64,000 nucleotides of DNA, taken from UKL13-3 sp943369665 (GTDB taxonomy: Bacteria; Bacteroidota; Bacteroidia; UKL13-3). Numbering within the stretch: position 1 is the stretch's first letter; each line of letters starts with the position of its first letter. Below are positions 51,212 through 60,629 of this stretch, piece by piece. Location: the NCBI GenBank assembly GCA_943369665.1, contig CALRNX020000001.1, positions 620,001-684,000 of the forward strand, written 5' to 3'. A model generated the notes under the pieces. It saw only the letters and a program-made list of their open reading frames with translations, had not been told where the DNA came from and searched no databases. Both the position numbers and the translations under genes were made by a program.

Positions 51212-52846
51212 ATGATAAAAATACCATTTTCTATGTATCATAAATTTATAATCTATTCGGTTGTATTGGTTTCCCCGTTTTGGGCAAACTCGCAAAATTT
51301 AAAAGATGATTTTGAAGGAAATGGAAATATTACTAATTGGAAGGGTGATGATTGTTTGATTAAAACAGATCTGCCTAATCCATTTCAAACAGTTGCCAAT
51401 AGCTCCAATACAGTTTTAGAATACACGGATAATGGTGGATTGTATGCGAATGTTCGCTTTGATCTAACGAAAAATCTTGACCTATCACAAGGAAGTATTT
51501 TTTCGTTTAAACTATATATCTCATCGTCCGGAATATCAGGTAATCAGCGCAATCAGGTTTCTCTCAAATTACAAGATGGTAAAATCGCAGAACCTTGGTC
51601 TACTCAAACAGAAATTATTAAACCTTTGCTGTTAGATCAATGGCAAACAATCACCTTCGATTTTGCAAAGGACAACTACATTAATTTAAACCCCGGCTCC
51701 TTACCACCTATGCAAAGAGTAGATTTTAACAGGGTGCTTCTTCAGGTAAATGGTGAAAACAATACTGATAGAGTAATCGCCTATCTGGATGATTTCGAGT
51801 ACAAGAGATCGATTATTGCAGGTACAATTTTTACACAATTAGTTTGGGCAGATGAATTTGATACCGATGGGGCTGTCAATTCAAGTAATTGGTTTCACCA
51901 AACTGAGTTGCCAGCAGCAGGGAGTTGGTACAATGGCGAAATTCAACACTATACCAACAGAATAGACAATTCAGTGGTTGAAAACGGTATCCTAAAGGTA
52001 ATTGCAAAAAAAGAATCTTTTACCGACCAGGGTTACACTAAGCAGTATACTTCTGCGAGACTGAACTCTAAGTTTGCTTTCAAATACGGAAGGGTAGAAT
52101 TTAGAGCTAAACTACCAACAGGGGCAGGAACTTGGCCAGCCGTATGGATGTTGGGTAAAAACATTGATGAAAATGGAGCATATTGGGATAATCTAGGGTT
52201 TGGTAATGCAGCATGGCCGGCTTGTGGCGAAATAGATATCATGGAGCATTGGGGAAACAATCAAAATTATGTTTCAAGTGCTATACATACACCTTCAAGT
52301 TTTGGAAATACAGTAAATGTAGGAGGACAAACCATATCAACTGCATCTTCATCATTTCATGTTTATACTTTAGAATGGACTCCCACCAAAATGGAGTTTA
52401 GTGTTGATTCGAACATTCATTACACTTACAATCCAGTTCAAAAAAATGCTGATACTTGGCCATTTGATGCGGAGCAATATTTAATAATTAACATAGCCAT
52501 TCAATCCGGTATTAATGCATCATTTACGCAAAGTGCTTTAGAATTGGACTATATAAGGGTATATCAAGAAAATACCACCAATGTTATCTCAACAAACAAC
52601 TCCAAAAATCAATTGATCTATCCAAATCCAGTTAATAACCATCTAACGATTGATATTGAAAACACCAACGAAAGTTTGCCAATTCAGATTCAAGCGGTAG
52701 ACGGAAAAGTAGTTATGTCAAATACGTATACTGTTAATAATAAAACCGTTTACATGGATAATTTAGACGCATTAAAACAGGGGGTTTATATTTTGAGTTA
52801 TTCCGTGAATGATAGAAACGTAAGATACCGATTCATTAAAAACTAA
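51212..52846 (+). CDS. Secreted GH16 glycoside hydrolase with type IX sorting domain
   Basis: 544 residues. Signal peptide (best read from the second ATG at 51233: MYHKFIIYSVVLVSPFWANS). Residues about 30-195 form a beta-sandwich like carbohydrate-binding modules (VRFDLTKNLDLSQGSIFSFK ... QVNGENN). The GH16 domain covers about 205-455: LVWADEFDTDGAVNSSNW, ARLNSKFAFKYGRVEFRAKL, GTWPAVWMLG and the catalytic GEIDIMEHWG with both glutamates. The last 80 residues from YPNPVNNH are a sorting domain. Enzymes like this cleave beta-1,3-glucans (laminarin); agarase or carrageenase activity cannot be excluded. Confidence 0.92.
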   Translation: MIKIPFSMYHKFIIYSVVLVSPFWANSQNLKDDFEGNGNITNWKGDDCLIKTDLPNPFQTVANSSNTVLEYTDNGGLYANVRFDLTKNLDLSQGSIFSFKLYISSSGISGNQRNQVSLKLQDGKIAEPWSTQTEIIKPLLLDQWQTITFDFAKDNYINLNPGSLPPMQRVDFNRVLLQVNGENNTDRVIAYLDDFEYKRSIIAGTIFTQLVWADEFDTDGAVNSSNWFHQTELPAAGSWYNGEIQHYTNRIDNSVVENGILKVIAKKESFTDQGYTKQYTSARLNSKFAFKYGRVEFRAKLPTGAGTWPAVWMLGKNIDENGAYWDNLGFGNAAWPACGEIDIMEHWGNNQNYVSSAIHTPSSFGNTVNVGGQTISTASSSFHVYTLEWTPTKMEFSVDSNIHYTYNPVQKNADTWPFDAEQYLIINIAIQSGINASFTQSALELDYIRVYQENTTNVISTNNSKNQLIYPNPVNNHLTIDIENTNESLPIQIQAVDGKVVMSNTYTVNNKTVYMDNLDALKQGVYILSYSVNDRNVRYRFIKN

Positions 52847-53006
52847 CTAAAAAACTGGGATGTAAAGGTTGTAATTTGAATGTATAGAAACATGAAATTA
52901 TGAAAACAACATAATAATACCATTTTGATTTACGCTTGTTTCTGTGAACACCGGGTATGGAGCAACATTTTTGAAAATATGTTTACGGTCGTGGGAACTT
53001 GCTTAT

Positions 53007-53081
53007 ATGGTGGTGATCCTTGCGATCCTTATTATCGGACCCCTTGTTCAGAAATTTGTAGACAGGATCTTGAGTAAATAA
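53007..53081 (+). CDS. Tiny hydrophobic ORF or gene remnant
   Basis: 24 codons, MVVILAILIIGPLVQKFVDR then ILSK and stop, ending 14 bases before the convergent O-antigen-ligase-like gene. The frame is open for 11 more codons upstream without a start. It looks like the C-terminal end of a lost membrane protein or a small membrane peptide; no family recognised. Confidence 0.3.
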   Translation: MVVILAILIIGPLVQKFVDRILSK

Positions 53082-53094
53082 GGCATAAGCCGTT

Positions 53095-54528
53095 TCACTC
53101 CACTTTTTTCTTTTGGTGGTAAAGATCCATTGCCGTGAGCATGGCAAATCCACCCCAAAAAATAACGGCAATTTTATCGGTCTCGCTGTAGTTGTTCATG
53201 AGGCCATGCACGAAATACGTGATCATTCCCAGTAACACAGCCAGCGACATCAATCGCACGCGTGGTTTGTGTGCGTTGTAAAACAAATTAAATCCGGTAT
53301 TCAATACCTGGTAAAACAGGTACAAAACAGTAAGCATTCCAATCAAACCCATTTCACATAATGGATTGAGGTATTCGCTGTGAGAGTTTCCGCCATCACC
53401 AAAATCGGTACTGATAACCGTGCGGTATTTGGCCATTTGAAACGGAGCATATTCAAACTTATAAGTTCCGGGGCCCCAGCCAAACACGGGCCTTTCCTTA
53501 AACATTTCGATGGCGCATACCCAGCGGTTGATCCGTTCGGCATTCGATGCATCTGTTTTGATATTGGAAATGGAATTGATATGTTCCGAAAAATCTTTGC
53601 TCGATTCATCCTGGTTGCGCGACATGAGGTAAATGATCTGGCTCGAGAAAAGGATCCCGATACCCACCGTTACAACGATCATCGCGATCAATGAATTTAA
53701 CCGGATGCGAAGCAATAATGGAACGAGTGCCATAACCGCTGCAGCAATACTGATCCATGCAGCACGCGTATACGAATAAAACAACCCGACAAGCAACAAA
53801 GAAAGCACAGCAAAAATGATGGGCCAGGCCACTACACGCAATCCGAATACCGATGGGAATACCAAATAAATGATCAGCATGGGCAGGAAAAAAGCAATTG
53901 CTGCAGCATATACTCCATGTCCCACATAAAAAGGTTTCATGATGGTAAAAGAATATTGCTGGTCGAAATTATAACCGCTGTGCATGTACAATGTATAGAG
54001 CACTACTGCACAAAGCGAAATGATATACAACCACAAGTACTTTGAAATATTGCCAAACTTGCGGAACAGTGCCACTCCCAAAAAGTAAAACACCACCACA
54101 AACCAAAAACGCGATAAGAAATACTTAAAGGAAACCATTGGATCTTCGCTGGCAAAACTGGTGATAAAAACCCAGGCCAGGTAAATGAGCACAGCTTTCG
54201 AAATAGGATGCCTGAACACCGCATAATCGTATTCGGAATGGATAAGGAATTTAAACACAGCCAATGCCATTATAAGCATGATCAGCGGTTCGCCCGGCAA
54301 ACTGATCCCCAGGCCAAAACCAATATCATCAATATTAACCGATAGTGGAATGAGAAAACAGAGAATCAGCAATAACAGATCAAGCCTGAAAAGAATGAGG
54401 AACGAAAACAGCAAAACAGCGGGAAGCAAATTGATCCAGGGAAAATCGAACGGAATCGCAATTGTATTGATGACAATAAATGCCATACAAACAATGTAAA
54501 ATATCCGGTGCTTTAATGCCTCTTGCAT
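53095..54528 (-). CDS. O-antigen ligase / polymerase-like membrane protein
   Basis: 477 residues with about twelve hydrophobic segments. The Wzy_C / WaaL signature is visible: the large periplasmic loop with ERINRWVCAIEMFKERPVFGWG (quoted in part) and GWGPGTYKFEYAP, followed by GGNSHSEYLNPLCEMGLIG. It would transfer or polymerise undecaprenyl-linked glycans at the outer face of the inner membrane. Downstream of the Wzz-like and flippase genes on the same strand, forming a surface-polysaccharide group. Confidence 0.88.
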   Translation of the reverse strand: MQEALKHRIFYIVCMAFIVINTIAIPFDFPWINLLPAVLLFSFLILFRLDLLLLILCFLIPLSVNIDDIGFGLGISLPGEPLIMLIMALAVFKFLIHSEYDYAVFRHPISKAVLIYLAWVFITSFASEDPMVSFKYFLSRFWFVVVFYFLGVALFRKFGNISKYLWLYIISLCAVVLYTLYMHSGYNFDQQYSFTIMKPFYVGHGVYAAAIAFFLPMLIIYLVFPSVFGLRVVAWPIIFAVLSLLLVGLFYSYTRAAWISIAAAVMALVPLLLRIRLNSLIAMIVVTVGIGILFSSQIIYLMSRNQDESSKDFSEHINSISNIKTDASNAERINRWVCAIEMFKERPVFGWGPGTYKFEYAPFQMAKYRTVISTDFGDGGNSHSEYLNPLCEMGLIGMLTVLYLFYQVLNTGFNLFYNAHKPRVRLMSLAVLLGMITYFVHGLMNNYSETDKIAVIFWGGFAMLTAMDLYHQKKKVE

Positions 54529-54608
54529 GGTAAATTGATTGTGAAGTGAGTTACAGCGAATGATCGTAATTAGTTTAACACGTCATCATAATGAACATAT
54601 CAACTCAA

Positions 54609-55598
54609 TTATTTCCCTTCTACTTTATACTCTTTATATTTTTCCAATAACACAATGGCAATACAAGCCATGACAAATGCCGACAATACCGAAAGCAATA
54701 CGATCACGGAACGAACAGGAGTTGCTTTTTGATCGGGTGGATAGGCATATCCAACAATAAAAATATTGCTCATTTCACCACGCGCATCCACTTTTGATTG
54801 TTCGTAGCGCATGCGCAATTCCGATAAGTTCTCTGCTTCGTAGCGCAACATCTGATACACAAGCGTATACTCGCCACTGTATTCACCCAAAGCTTTGCGC
54901 TGCAAGGTGGAAGCATTTCCACCGGCCTCCGACAACCGGATCGATTGTTCGGGCAACGCATACACGCCTTTTTCTCCCATGCCTCTCATCACCTGTTTTA
55001 AGGAGTCGATCATGGCAATTTTGTTGGCATACTCTTGTGCAATGATATCGTGGGCCTGCAATGCCACACGTCTTTTAATTTCGGTTTTAATGGTATCAGC
55101 CATCATCATCACACCATTGGCAATGGCAGCACTCATCTGCGGATCTTCATCCAATACACTGATCTCAATGGAATTAAAATCAGTACGTTTAACCTTGATG
55201 TTTTTATTGTACTGTATATCGACCAGGTAATTCTTATTGGGATTATTAGGGTCAATATGATAGTGATTGATCAGGTCAAATTTCTTCATGATGCGGGCCT
55301 TCAGATCGCCCGACTCCAATACCTGCATGAATTGTTCGGTTTCTTCAACCTCTCCAAACATCAATGGATCGCGCGCCTTTTCACGCAGTTTAAAAAACAA
55401 GGCTGACGAAATGGAATTAACTGTTCCCGGGTAAAAAGTGGCCGCTGCCCTGAATTTGGGTGTAATAAAAACAGGACCTGAAACCAAATAAGAAAGCACT
55501 GCTGCCGAAAAACAAACAATCAACAATTGTTTCTTCCACTTATATAAAAAGGCCAATACTTCGATGAATTCAAAATTATACTGCTTGCGTTTGTTCAT
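54609..55598 (-). CDS. Wzz / chain-length-determinant family protein
   Basis: 329 residues from ATG 55598 (MNKRKQYNFEFIEVLAFLYK). Two membrane helices, LLIVCFSAAVLSYLV near the N-terminus and VIVLLSVLSAFVMACIAIVLL near the C-terminus, flank a periplasmic region rich in helices: the Wzz architecture. A Pro-rich motif (YAYPPDQKATPVRS) precedes the second helix, as in the family. No cytoplasmic tyrosine kinase domain. Regulates polysaccharide chain length or export together with the ligase-like gene downstream (80-base gap). Confidence 0.87.
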   Translation of the reverse strand: MNKRKQYNFEFIEVLAFLYKWKKQLLIVCFSAAVLSYLVSGPVFITPKFRAAATFYPGTVNSISSALFFKLREKARDPLMFGEVEETEQFMQVLESGDLKARIMKKFDLINHYHIDPNNPNKNYLVDIQYNKNIKVKRTDFNSIEISVLDEDPQMSAAIANGVMMMADTIKTEIKRRVALQAHDIIAQEYANKIAMIDSLKQVMRGMGEKGVYALPEQSIRLSEAGGNASTLQRKALGEYSGEYTLVYQMLRYEAENLSELRMRYEQSKVDARGEMSNIFIVGYAYPPDQKATPVRSVIVLLSVLSAFVMACIAIVLLEKYKEYKVEGK

Positions 55599-55654
55599 GT
55601 TGGATAACTGGTTTGCTGACAAAAATATAAAAAAATAACCCCTATCAAAGAAGC

Positions 55655-57094
55655 TTATGCTCGTAAACGTTTAACAGCTCGTTTAAGTGTCTCCCTATCT
55701 ATAATTTGTAAAATAACCACAAACCCGATCGACAGGAAAACATAAATAAGCATCACAGCCAACATTGAAGGTATATTGGCCGACAAAAAAACGAGGCTAC
55801 CCAGACACAAAACACCAAACAATGGAAATTTACCGATATGCAGCACACTGATGCGCACCGACATCCGTGTAATGGCAAAATACATATTGGAGAATGCCAC
55901 GATACTATGGGTAAGCAATGCAATGATGGCAGCTCCCCTGGCACCAAATTCAGGTATCAAATAACTGTTGGCCGCCACATTAAACACCAATGCAACGATC
56001 GCGGTTTGGATAAGCAATAACATATGACCGCGAGCCGTGAGCAACGTGCCAAAAATATACATGGTACACATGGGTAATACCGAAGAAATACACCACAGGA
56101 AAACGCGGGTATGGTAAAACGAATGTTGGTGATACAATACGGTAAAGATCTGCTCGCTAAATACGTAACAAAACATGACACCCATAATGGCCGGGACCAA
56201 TAATACCAACATGGCTAATTTAACCATGGGCGTTACCGACTGCCGTTGTTTTAACATAGAGGAGAACATGGGCAATAATAATCCGCTCACCAGCACAGCA
56301 ATCATGTTTACTGCATCCAGCAAACGGGTGCTTTGGGCATAAATCCCATTTTCGGTATCGCCATCGGAAAATATTTTTTTGATCAACAACACATCCGAAC
56401 GGGTATACAACATCATTAACAAGGCAAGCAAAGCAAACGGAAATGATTTTTGCAGAACAGATATTAACTCCTGCCAATGGATCCTGAACGAGATGTGACG
56501 CAGATGTGGCATTAACGTAAACAAACTGATCATAACAGCCATTGCATAACCGATGGTTTGTACATACACAAACACATCAATGGTAATGGGAAAAACAGCC
56601 AGCAACAATACGGCACCACCACCTACCACCATTGTCAACCGATCAACAGATGAGATATAAGCATCCGTTTTGTACAACTGCAACCCCGTGAGGGTGCTTC
56701 TGAAAAACGTAGAAACATATGCCAGGCATTGGTTGAAGCTCAATACAGCCAAAAGCCATAACTGATGATACGTAAAACCATACAACCAACCCGAAATGAT
56801 GGTTAATGCCACATAAGCAATAGCCAGTAAAAACTTTAATGAAAGTAAGGGCAAGAACTGGGTGGCAAGAGCAGATGGATTCCGCGCCAAGCTGGATGTA
56901 TTGTAATTATTGATCCCAAAATCAAGCAACAACCCGAATACCAGCGAAAACACAAACAAATTGGTATATACGCCATAAGCTTCGAGTCCGAGCCTGTTTT
57001 GAAACACGCGGTCGATCCCCAGTATCCAAATGGGTTTAACCAACAGATTTGCACCCAGGGTGATGGCGAGATTGGATAAAAACTTCTTTTGCAT
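55655..57094 (-). CDS. Oligosaccharide flippase (Wzx-type, MOP superfamily)
   Basis: 479 residues with about fourteen hydrophobic segments and few charges between them; the N-terminal NLAITLGANLLVKPIWILGIDRVFQNRLG region (partly quoted) is typical for polysaccharide biosynthesis flippases. It would move lipid-linked oligosaccharides across the inner membrane. First gene of the reverse-strand group, 56 bases before the Wzz-like gene; the divergent glycosyltransferase gene begins 50 bases away. Confidence 0.9.
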   Translation of the reverse strand: MQKKFLSNLAITLGANLLVKPIWILGIDRVFQNRLGLEAYGVYTNLFVFSLVFGLLLDFGINNYNTSSLARNPSALATQFLPLLSLKFLLAIAYVALTIISGWLYGFTYHQLWLLAVLSFNQCLAYVSTFFRSTLTGLQLYKTDAYISSVDRLTMVVGGGAVLLLAVFPITIDVFVYVQTIGYAMAVMISLFTLMPHLRHISFRIHWQELISVLQKSFPFALLALLMMLYTRSDVLLIKKIFSDGDTENGIYAQSTRLLDAVNMIAVLVSGLLLPMFSSMLKQRQSVTPMVKLAMLVLLVPAIMGVMFCYVFSEQIFTVLYHQHSFYHTRVFLWCISSVLPMCTMYIFGTLLTARGHMLLLIQTAIVALVFNVAANSYLIPEFGARGAAIIALLTHSIVAFSNMYFAITRMSVRISVLHIGKFPLFGVLCLGSLVFLSANIPSMLAVMLIYVFLSIGFVVILQIIDRETLKRAVKRLRA

Positions 57095-57143
57095 GCAGGC
57101 GAGGGTCGGTAAATGTAAACATTAAACCATATCATTGCAAAGC

Positions 57144-58178
57144 ATGAAATTATTAAGGCAAACCTGGCGCGAAAAAATGGTATACCTGGCTTCCATGTTG
57201 TTGAGCAAAACAATCAATGGAACAAAAGACTTATCGGCCATCAAGCCACAACATATTTTGTGTATCAAACAGGATGAAATTGGTGATATGTGCTACAGTT
57301 TGCACGTGTTCGACATGCTAAAAAAGCAATTTCCCGATGCCAAAGTTTCATTGTTGTGCAAACCCTTTGCCATCACGCTTCTCAACAATAATCCACATAT
57401 TGACCATATCACCAGCAATTTCAGCGACCTCATTTATACATATGATGCAATCATTGACCTGAGAGGGTCGTGGCGCAGCATTTTGTTCAGCATCACACAT
57501 TGGCCCAAAATGAGGTTGGACAGGGCTACCGTGAGGTTTGCCAACAGCAGCGCAGGCAAACACCCCCACGAGGTGATCACCAATTTACAGATCGTGGAAC
57601 CCATTGTTTCGGAAAACAACAGGAGCACGTCTCCACGGATCTATGCCAATAAAATTGATATCAAAAAAGCAGAAGATTTTTTGATCGACCACCGCATTGG
57701 TCGCTTCGCTGTTTTGCATACCGGTGCACGCAAAGCTTTGCGCAGATGGGACAAATTCGCGGCACTTGCCACCTACCTCAAAAAAGAGAAGAGCCTCGAT
57801 ATTGTTTTTACAGGCGACCGAAGCGAAATTAGCGAGATCAAAAAGATGCAATCGACCTTGCCTTTTGAAACCTATTCCATCGCGGGACTTTTTAATTTAA
57901 CCGAGTTGTCGGCTATATGCTCCCTTGCAATATTGTATATCGGAAACGAAAGCGGACCTTTGCATATTGCAGCGGTGAGCGGTGTGCCAAGTATTGGGTT
58001 ATATGGCCCGGGCGAACCTCATGTATTTTATCCCTGGGGAGCCAAAACAGCCGTTGTACATCATATCTTAGAATGTAACCCATGCGACCAGGTACATTGT
58101 GTGCATCCCGACAATCCATGTATCAACCGCATTTCACTTGCAGAAGTTATTGAAAAGGTTACTGTTTTATTAAACTGA
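57144..58178 (+). CDS. Glycosyltransferase family 9 protein
   Basis: 344 residues from ATG 57144 (a TTG three codons earlier is possible). GT9 signs: IKQDEIGDMCYSLHVFDMLKK near the N-terminus, LHTGARKALRRWDKFAALATYL in the middle, and the donor-binding YIGNESGPLHIAAVSGVPSI with GLYGPGEPHVFYPWG. Family members transfer heptose or related sugars from ADP- or UDP-sugars to lipopolysaccharide core. Located opposite the flippase gene, in keeping with a role in surface glycan synthesis. Confidence 0.9.
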   Translation: MKLLRQTWREKMVYLASMLLSKTINGTKDLSAIKPQHILCIKQDEIGDMCYSLHVFDMLKKQFPDAKVSLLCKPFAITLLNNNPHIDHITSNFSDLIYTYDAIIDLRGSWRSILFSITHWPKMRLDRATVRFANSSAGKHPHEVITNLQIVEPIVSENNRSTSPRIYANKIDIKKAEDFLIDHRIGRFAVLHTGARKALRRWDKFAALATYLKKEKSLDIVFTGDRSEISEIKKMQSTLPFETYSIAGLFNLTELSAICSLAILYIGNESGPLHIAAVSGVPSIGLYGPGEPHVFYPWGAKTAVVHHILECNPCDQVHCVHPDNPCINRISLAEVIEKVTVLLN

Positions 58179-58246
58179 AAAAAATTTATCTTGTAATTGT
58201 ATTTTATCCAGTTAACGAATCAACACAATTAACATATTCAACACCC

Positions 58247-58849
58247 TTGGGACTTAAACGATTCTTCCAAAAAGGCATTATTGAAGCCGGCTGTGATGAG
58301 GCCGGCAGAGGCTGTTTGGCGGGACCTGTATTTGCAGCAGCCGTTATTCTTGACGAACGAAACCCGATCACAGGATTGGATGATTCCAAAAAACTAACCG
58401 ATAAAAAAAGATTATTGCTGCGCAGCGAGATCGAGGAAAAAGCGCTCAGTTTTGGCGTTGCCATGCTCACCAACCAGGAAATAGACCAATTCAATATTTT
58501 GCGTGCATCATTTATGGCCATGCACAAAGCCATTGAAAAACTAAGTGGCGAACCCGAGTTATTATTGATAGATGGCAATCGGTTCATACCGTACAAAAAA
58601 ATCCAACACGAGTGTATTGTAAAAGGAGATGGCAAATACCAAAGCATTGCAGCAGCGAGTATTTTGGCCAAAACCTACCGCGATGATTTTATGAAAAACC
58701 TTCATCTTGAATATCCTCATTATGGATGGGATCATAATATGGGATACCCTACCATCGCCCACCGTGAAGGGATCAAACGATTTGGTATCACTCCTTTTCA
58801 CCGCTTATCTTTTACATTGCTCAATGACCAATTAACCCTCCCACTCTGA
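58247..58849 (+). CDS. rnhB: Ribonuclease HII
   Basis: 200 residues. Catalytic and signature residues: Asp and Glu in AGCDEAGRGCLAGP (about 14-27), LDDSKKLTDKKR, the DGNRF aspartate near 104 and the downstream aspartate in AKTYRDDFM. It removes ribonucleotides and RNA primers from DNA. No ATG is available in frame; the TTG at 58247 gives the expected N-terminus (MGLKRFFQKGIIEAGCDEAG). The stop shares one base with the next start. Confidence 0.95.
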   Translation: MGLKRFFQKGIIEAGCDEAGRGCLAGPVFAAAVILDERNPITGLDDSKKLTDKKRLLLRSEIEEKALSFGVAMLTNQEIDQFNILRASFMAMHKAIEKLSGEPELLLIDGNRFIPYKKIQHECIVKGDGKYQSIAAASILAKTYRDDFMKNLHLEYPHYGWDHNMGYPTIAHREGIKRFGITPFHRLSFTLLNDQLTLPL

Positions 58850-59478
58850 TGTTTTTTACTTTTCACAATACAATTGAATTGCTGGGCATTATTGCCTTTG
58901 GTGTATCGGGCGCATTATCAGCTATGCAAAAACGGTTGGATATTTTTGGTGTACTCGTGATCACCTTTATCACAGCCATTGGTGGCGGAACATTGCGTGA
59001 TATGCTTATTGGCAGCTTACCCGTTGCATGGATACTGGATATCCAGGCCATTGTCACGCTCATTGTAGCCTACCTTTTGGCGTTGTTCTTTAATAAATAC
59101 ATAAGGTTGTACACCCATTTATTATTTTGGTTGGACACAGCAGGTTTGGCTCTTTTTTGTGTAGTGGCCATTGATAAAGGAATAGCCTTTCACCTGCACC
59201 CCATGGTATGCATAGCGTTGGGCACCATTACCGGTTGCTTTGGCGGGATCTTCAGAGATGTTGTTCTAAATGAAATTCCTTATGTGTTTCGCAAAGATGT
59301 ATACGCATCAGCCTGTATTGCCGGAGGCATTACTTTTTTTGTTCTCCTGGAATTTATAACCGACCGCAACCTGGTGAGCATTCTCTCTGGTGTGGTCATC
59401 GCACTCATTCGCATCGGAGCCAAATACCTTGGTTGGCAAATGCCGAATATTTACGGAACAAAAAATATGGGGTCTTAA
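58849..59478 (+). CDS. TRIC-type membrane channel (YicG / UPF0126)
   Basis: 209 residues with seven hydrophobic segments in two related halves: GIIAFGVSGALSAMQKRLDIFG ... FITAIGGGTLRDMLIG (quoted in part) and TITGCFGGIFRDVVLNEIPYVF. The paired GGGTLRD and GGIFRDV motifs are the trimeric intracellular cation channel signature. Bacterial members conduct monovalent cations; some have been linked to glycine uptake. Overlaps rnhB by one base, so probably co-translated. Confidence 0.92.
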   Translation: MFFTFHNTIELLGIIAFGVSGALSAMQKRLDIFGVLVITFITAIGGGTLRDMLIGSLPVAWILDIQAIVTLIVAYLLALFFNKYIRLYTHLLFWLDTAGLALFCVVAIDKGIAFHLHPMVCIALGTITGCFGGIFRDVVLNEIPYVFRKDVYASACIAGGITFFVLLEFITDRNLVSILSGVVIALIRIGAKYLGWQMPNIYGTKNMGS

Positions 59479-59500
59479 TTATTCTGACGTTAGCATAAAA

Positions 59501-60427
59501 CTAATCAACAGCAGGTCGGGTATAATAACCCGTTCCGTTGTACTCACGTTTACCGGGTGCTACTTTACATTCCTGGCTGCATGCTCCTTCCATTTCTTCG
59601 GAGCAGGTCTCACACATGTTAAACTGTTCATTGCAATCCACATTGGCACAATTTAAACTACGCACAGTTGGCGTATCACACTTTTTACATCTTGCAATGG
59701 CTGTAGGGTTCACATGATTCACCGGAACAGAAACGCGCCCATCAAATACATACAATACACCATCAAAGTCTTTCCCCCCCGTATCATTTGCATACCCGAT
59801 AATACCGTTATGCAATTGGTAAACATCTTTAAATCCTTCTTTTAGTAAAAGTGCAGAAGCTTTTTCACATTTGATACCACCAGTACAGCACGTAACTACG
59901 GTTTTGTTTTTATACTGTTCGAGTTCGGCAATTTTTTCAGGAAACTCTCTGAAATTCTCAATATCCAATGTGATGGAATTTTTAAACTTACCCAGGCGGG
60001 TTTCGTAGTTGCTGCGCACATCCAATATCACCACATCTTCTCTATCCTTGAGCGCCAGAAACTCCTCGCCACGCAAATGTTTTCCCGTTTCTTTTGTCGG
60101 ATCAATCACTTCGGGATCACGCAAACCGCTGTGTACAATTTCGGTTTTGGTGCGCACATGCATGCGGTTAAAAGCATGATCGTGGTATTCGTCCACTTTA
60201 AACTCAACACCTGCAAAAAGAGGGTTGGCTTTCAGTTCGTCCATATATTGCTGGCAAACTTCTTTTAATCCGCTAATGGTTCCGTTAATTCCTTCGTGGG
60301 CAATATAAATACGACCACGCAAGCCCAGCTGCTTGCAATACTTTAAATGCTGTGCGGTAAACTCCTCCGGATTGGGAATGGGAGTATAATAATAATATGC
60401 TACTACGTAATAATTTTTACTTTCCAT
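59501..60427 (-). CDS. trhO: tRNA uridine 5-hydroxylation rhodanese TrhO
   Basis: 308 residues from ATG 60427 (MESKNYYVVAYYYY). Family features: the N-terminal GLRGRIYIAHEGINGTISG acylphosphatase-like part, a rhodanese domain with ILDVRSNYE and the active-site loop VTCCTGGIKCEKAS, and a cysteine-rich C-terminus (CKKCDTP ... CANVDCNEQFNMCETCSEEM). TrhO uses oxygen to make 5-hydroxyuridine at position 34 of tRNA. Convergent with the TRIC gene. An upstream ATG at 60466 would add 13 residues. Confidence 0.93.
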   Translation of the reverse strand: MESKNYYVVAYYYYTPIPNPEEFTAQHLKYCKQLGLRGRIYIAHEGINGTISGLKEVCQQYMDELKANPLFAGVEFKVDEYHDHAFNRMHVRTKTEIVHSGLRDPEVIDPTKETGKHLRGEEFLALKDREDVVILDVRSNYETRLGKFKNSITLDIENFREFPEKIAELEQYKNKTVVTCCTGGIKCEKASALLLKEGFKDVYQLHNGIIGYANDTGGKDFDGVLYVFDGRVSVPVNHVNPTAIARCKKCDTPTVRSLNCANVDCNEQFNMCETCSEEMEGACSQECKVAPGKREYNGTGYYTRPAVD

Positions 60428-60629
60428 ATGTAAGATGGCGAAAAATGAGAGGCGAAAATAGGTCATCTCACAGAATAAAACACATGATTAAGGTCAAGGG
60501 AATTGAGATTTCAGATTTGAGAAGTTAGCGGTTGGATGGAAGAAGTAGGGGCCCAACGTTTCGAAACGAAACAACTCAATAAACATATTTCCTTATATTT
60601 ATACCGAACAAATTGACCCATCCGTCTGT

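Noticed and set aside
52983..53171. A reverse-strand gene of about 62 codons after the O-antigen-ligase-like gene
   Set aside because: It overlaps the end of that gene in another frame and shows no motif.
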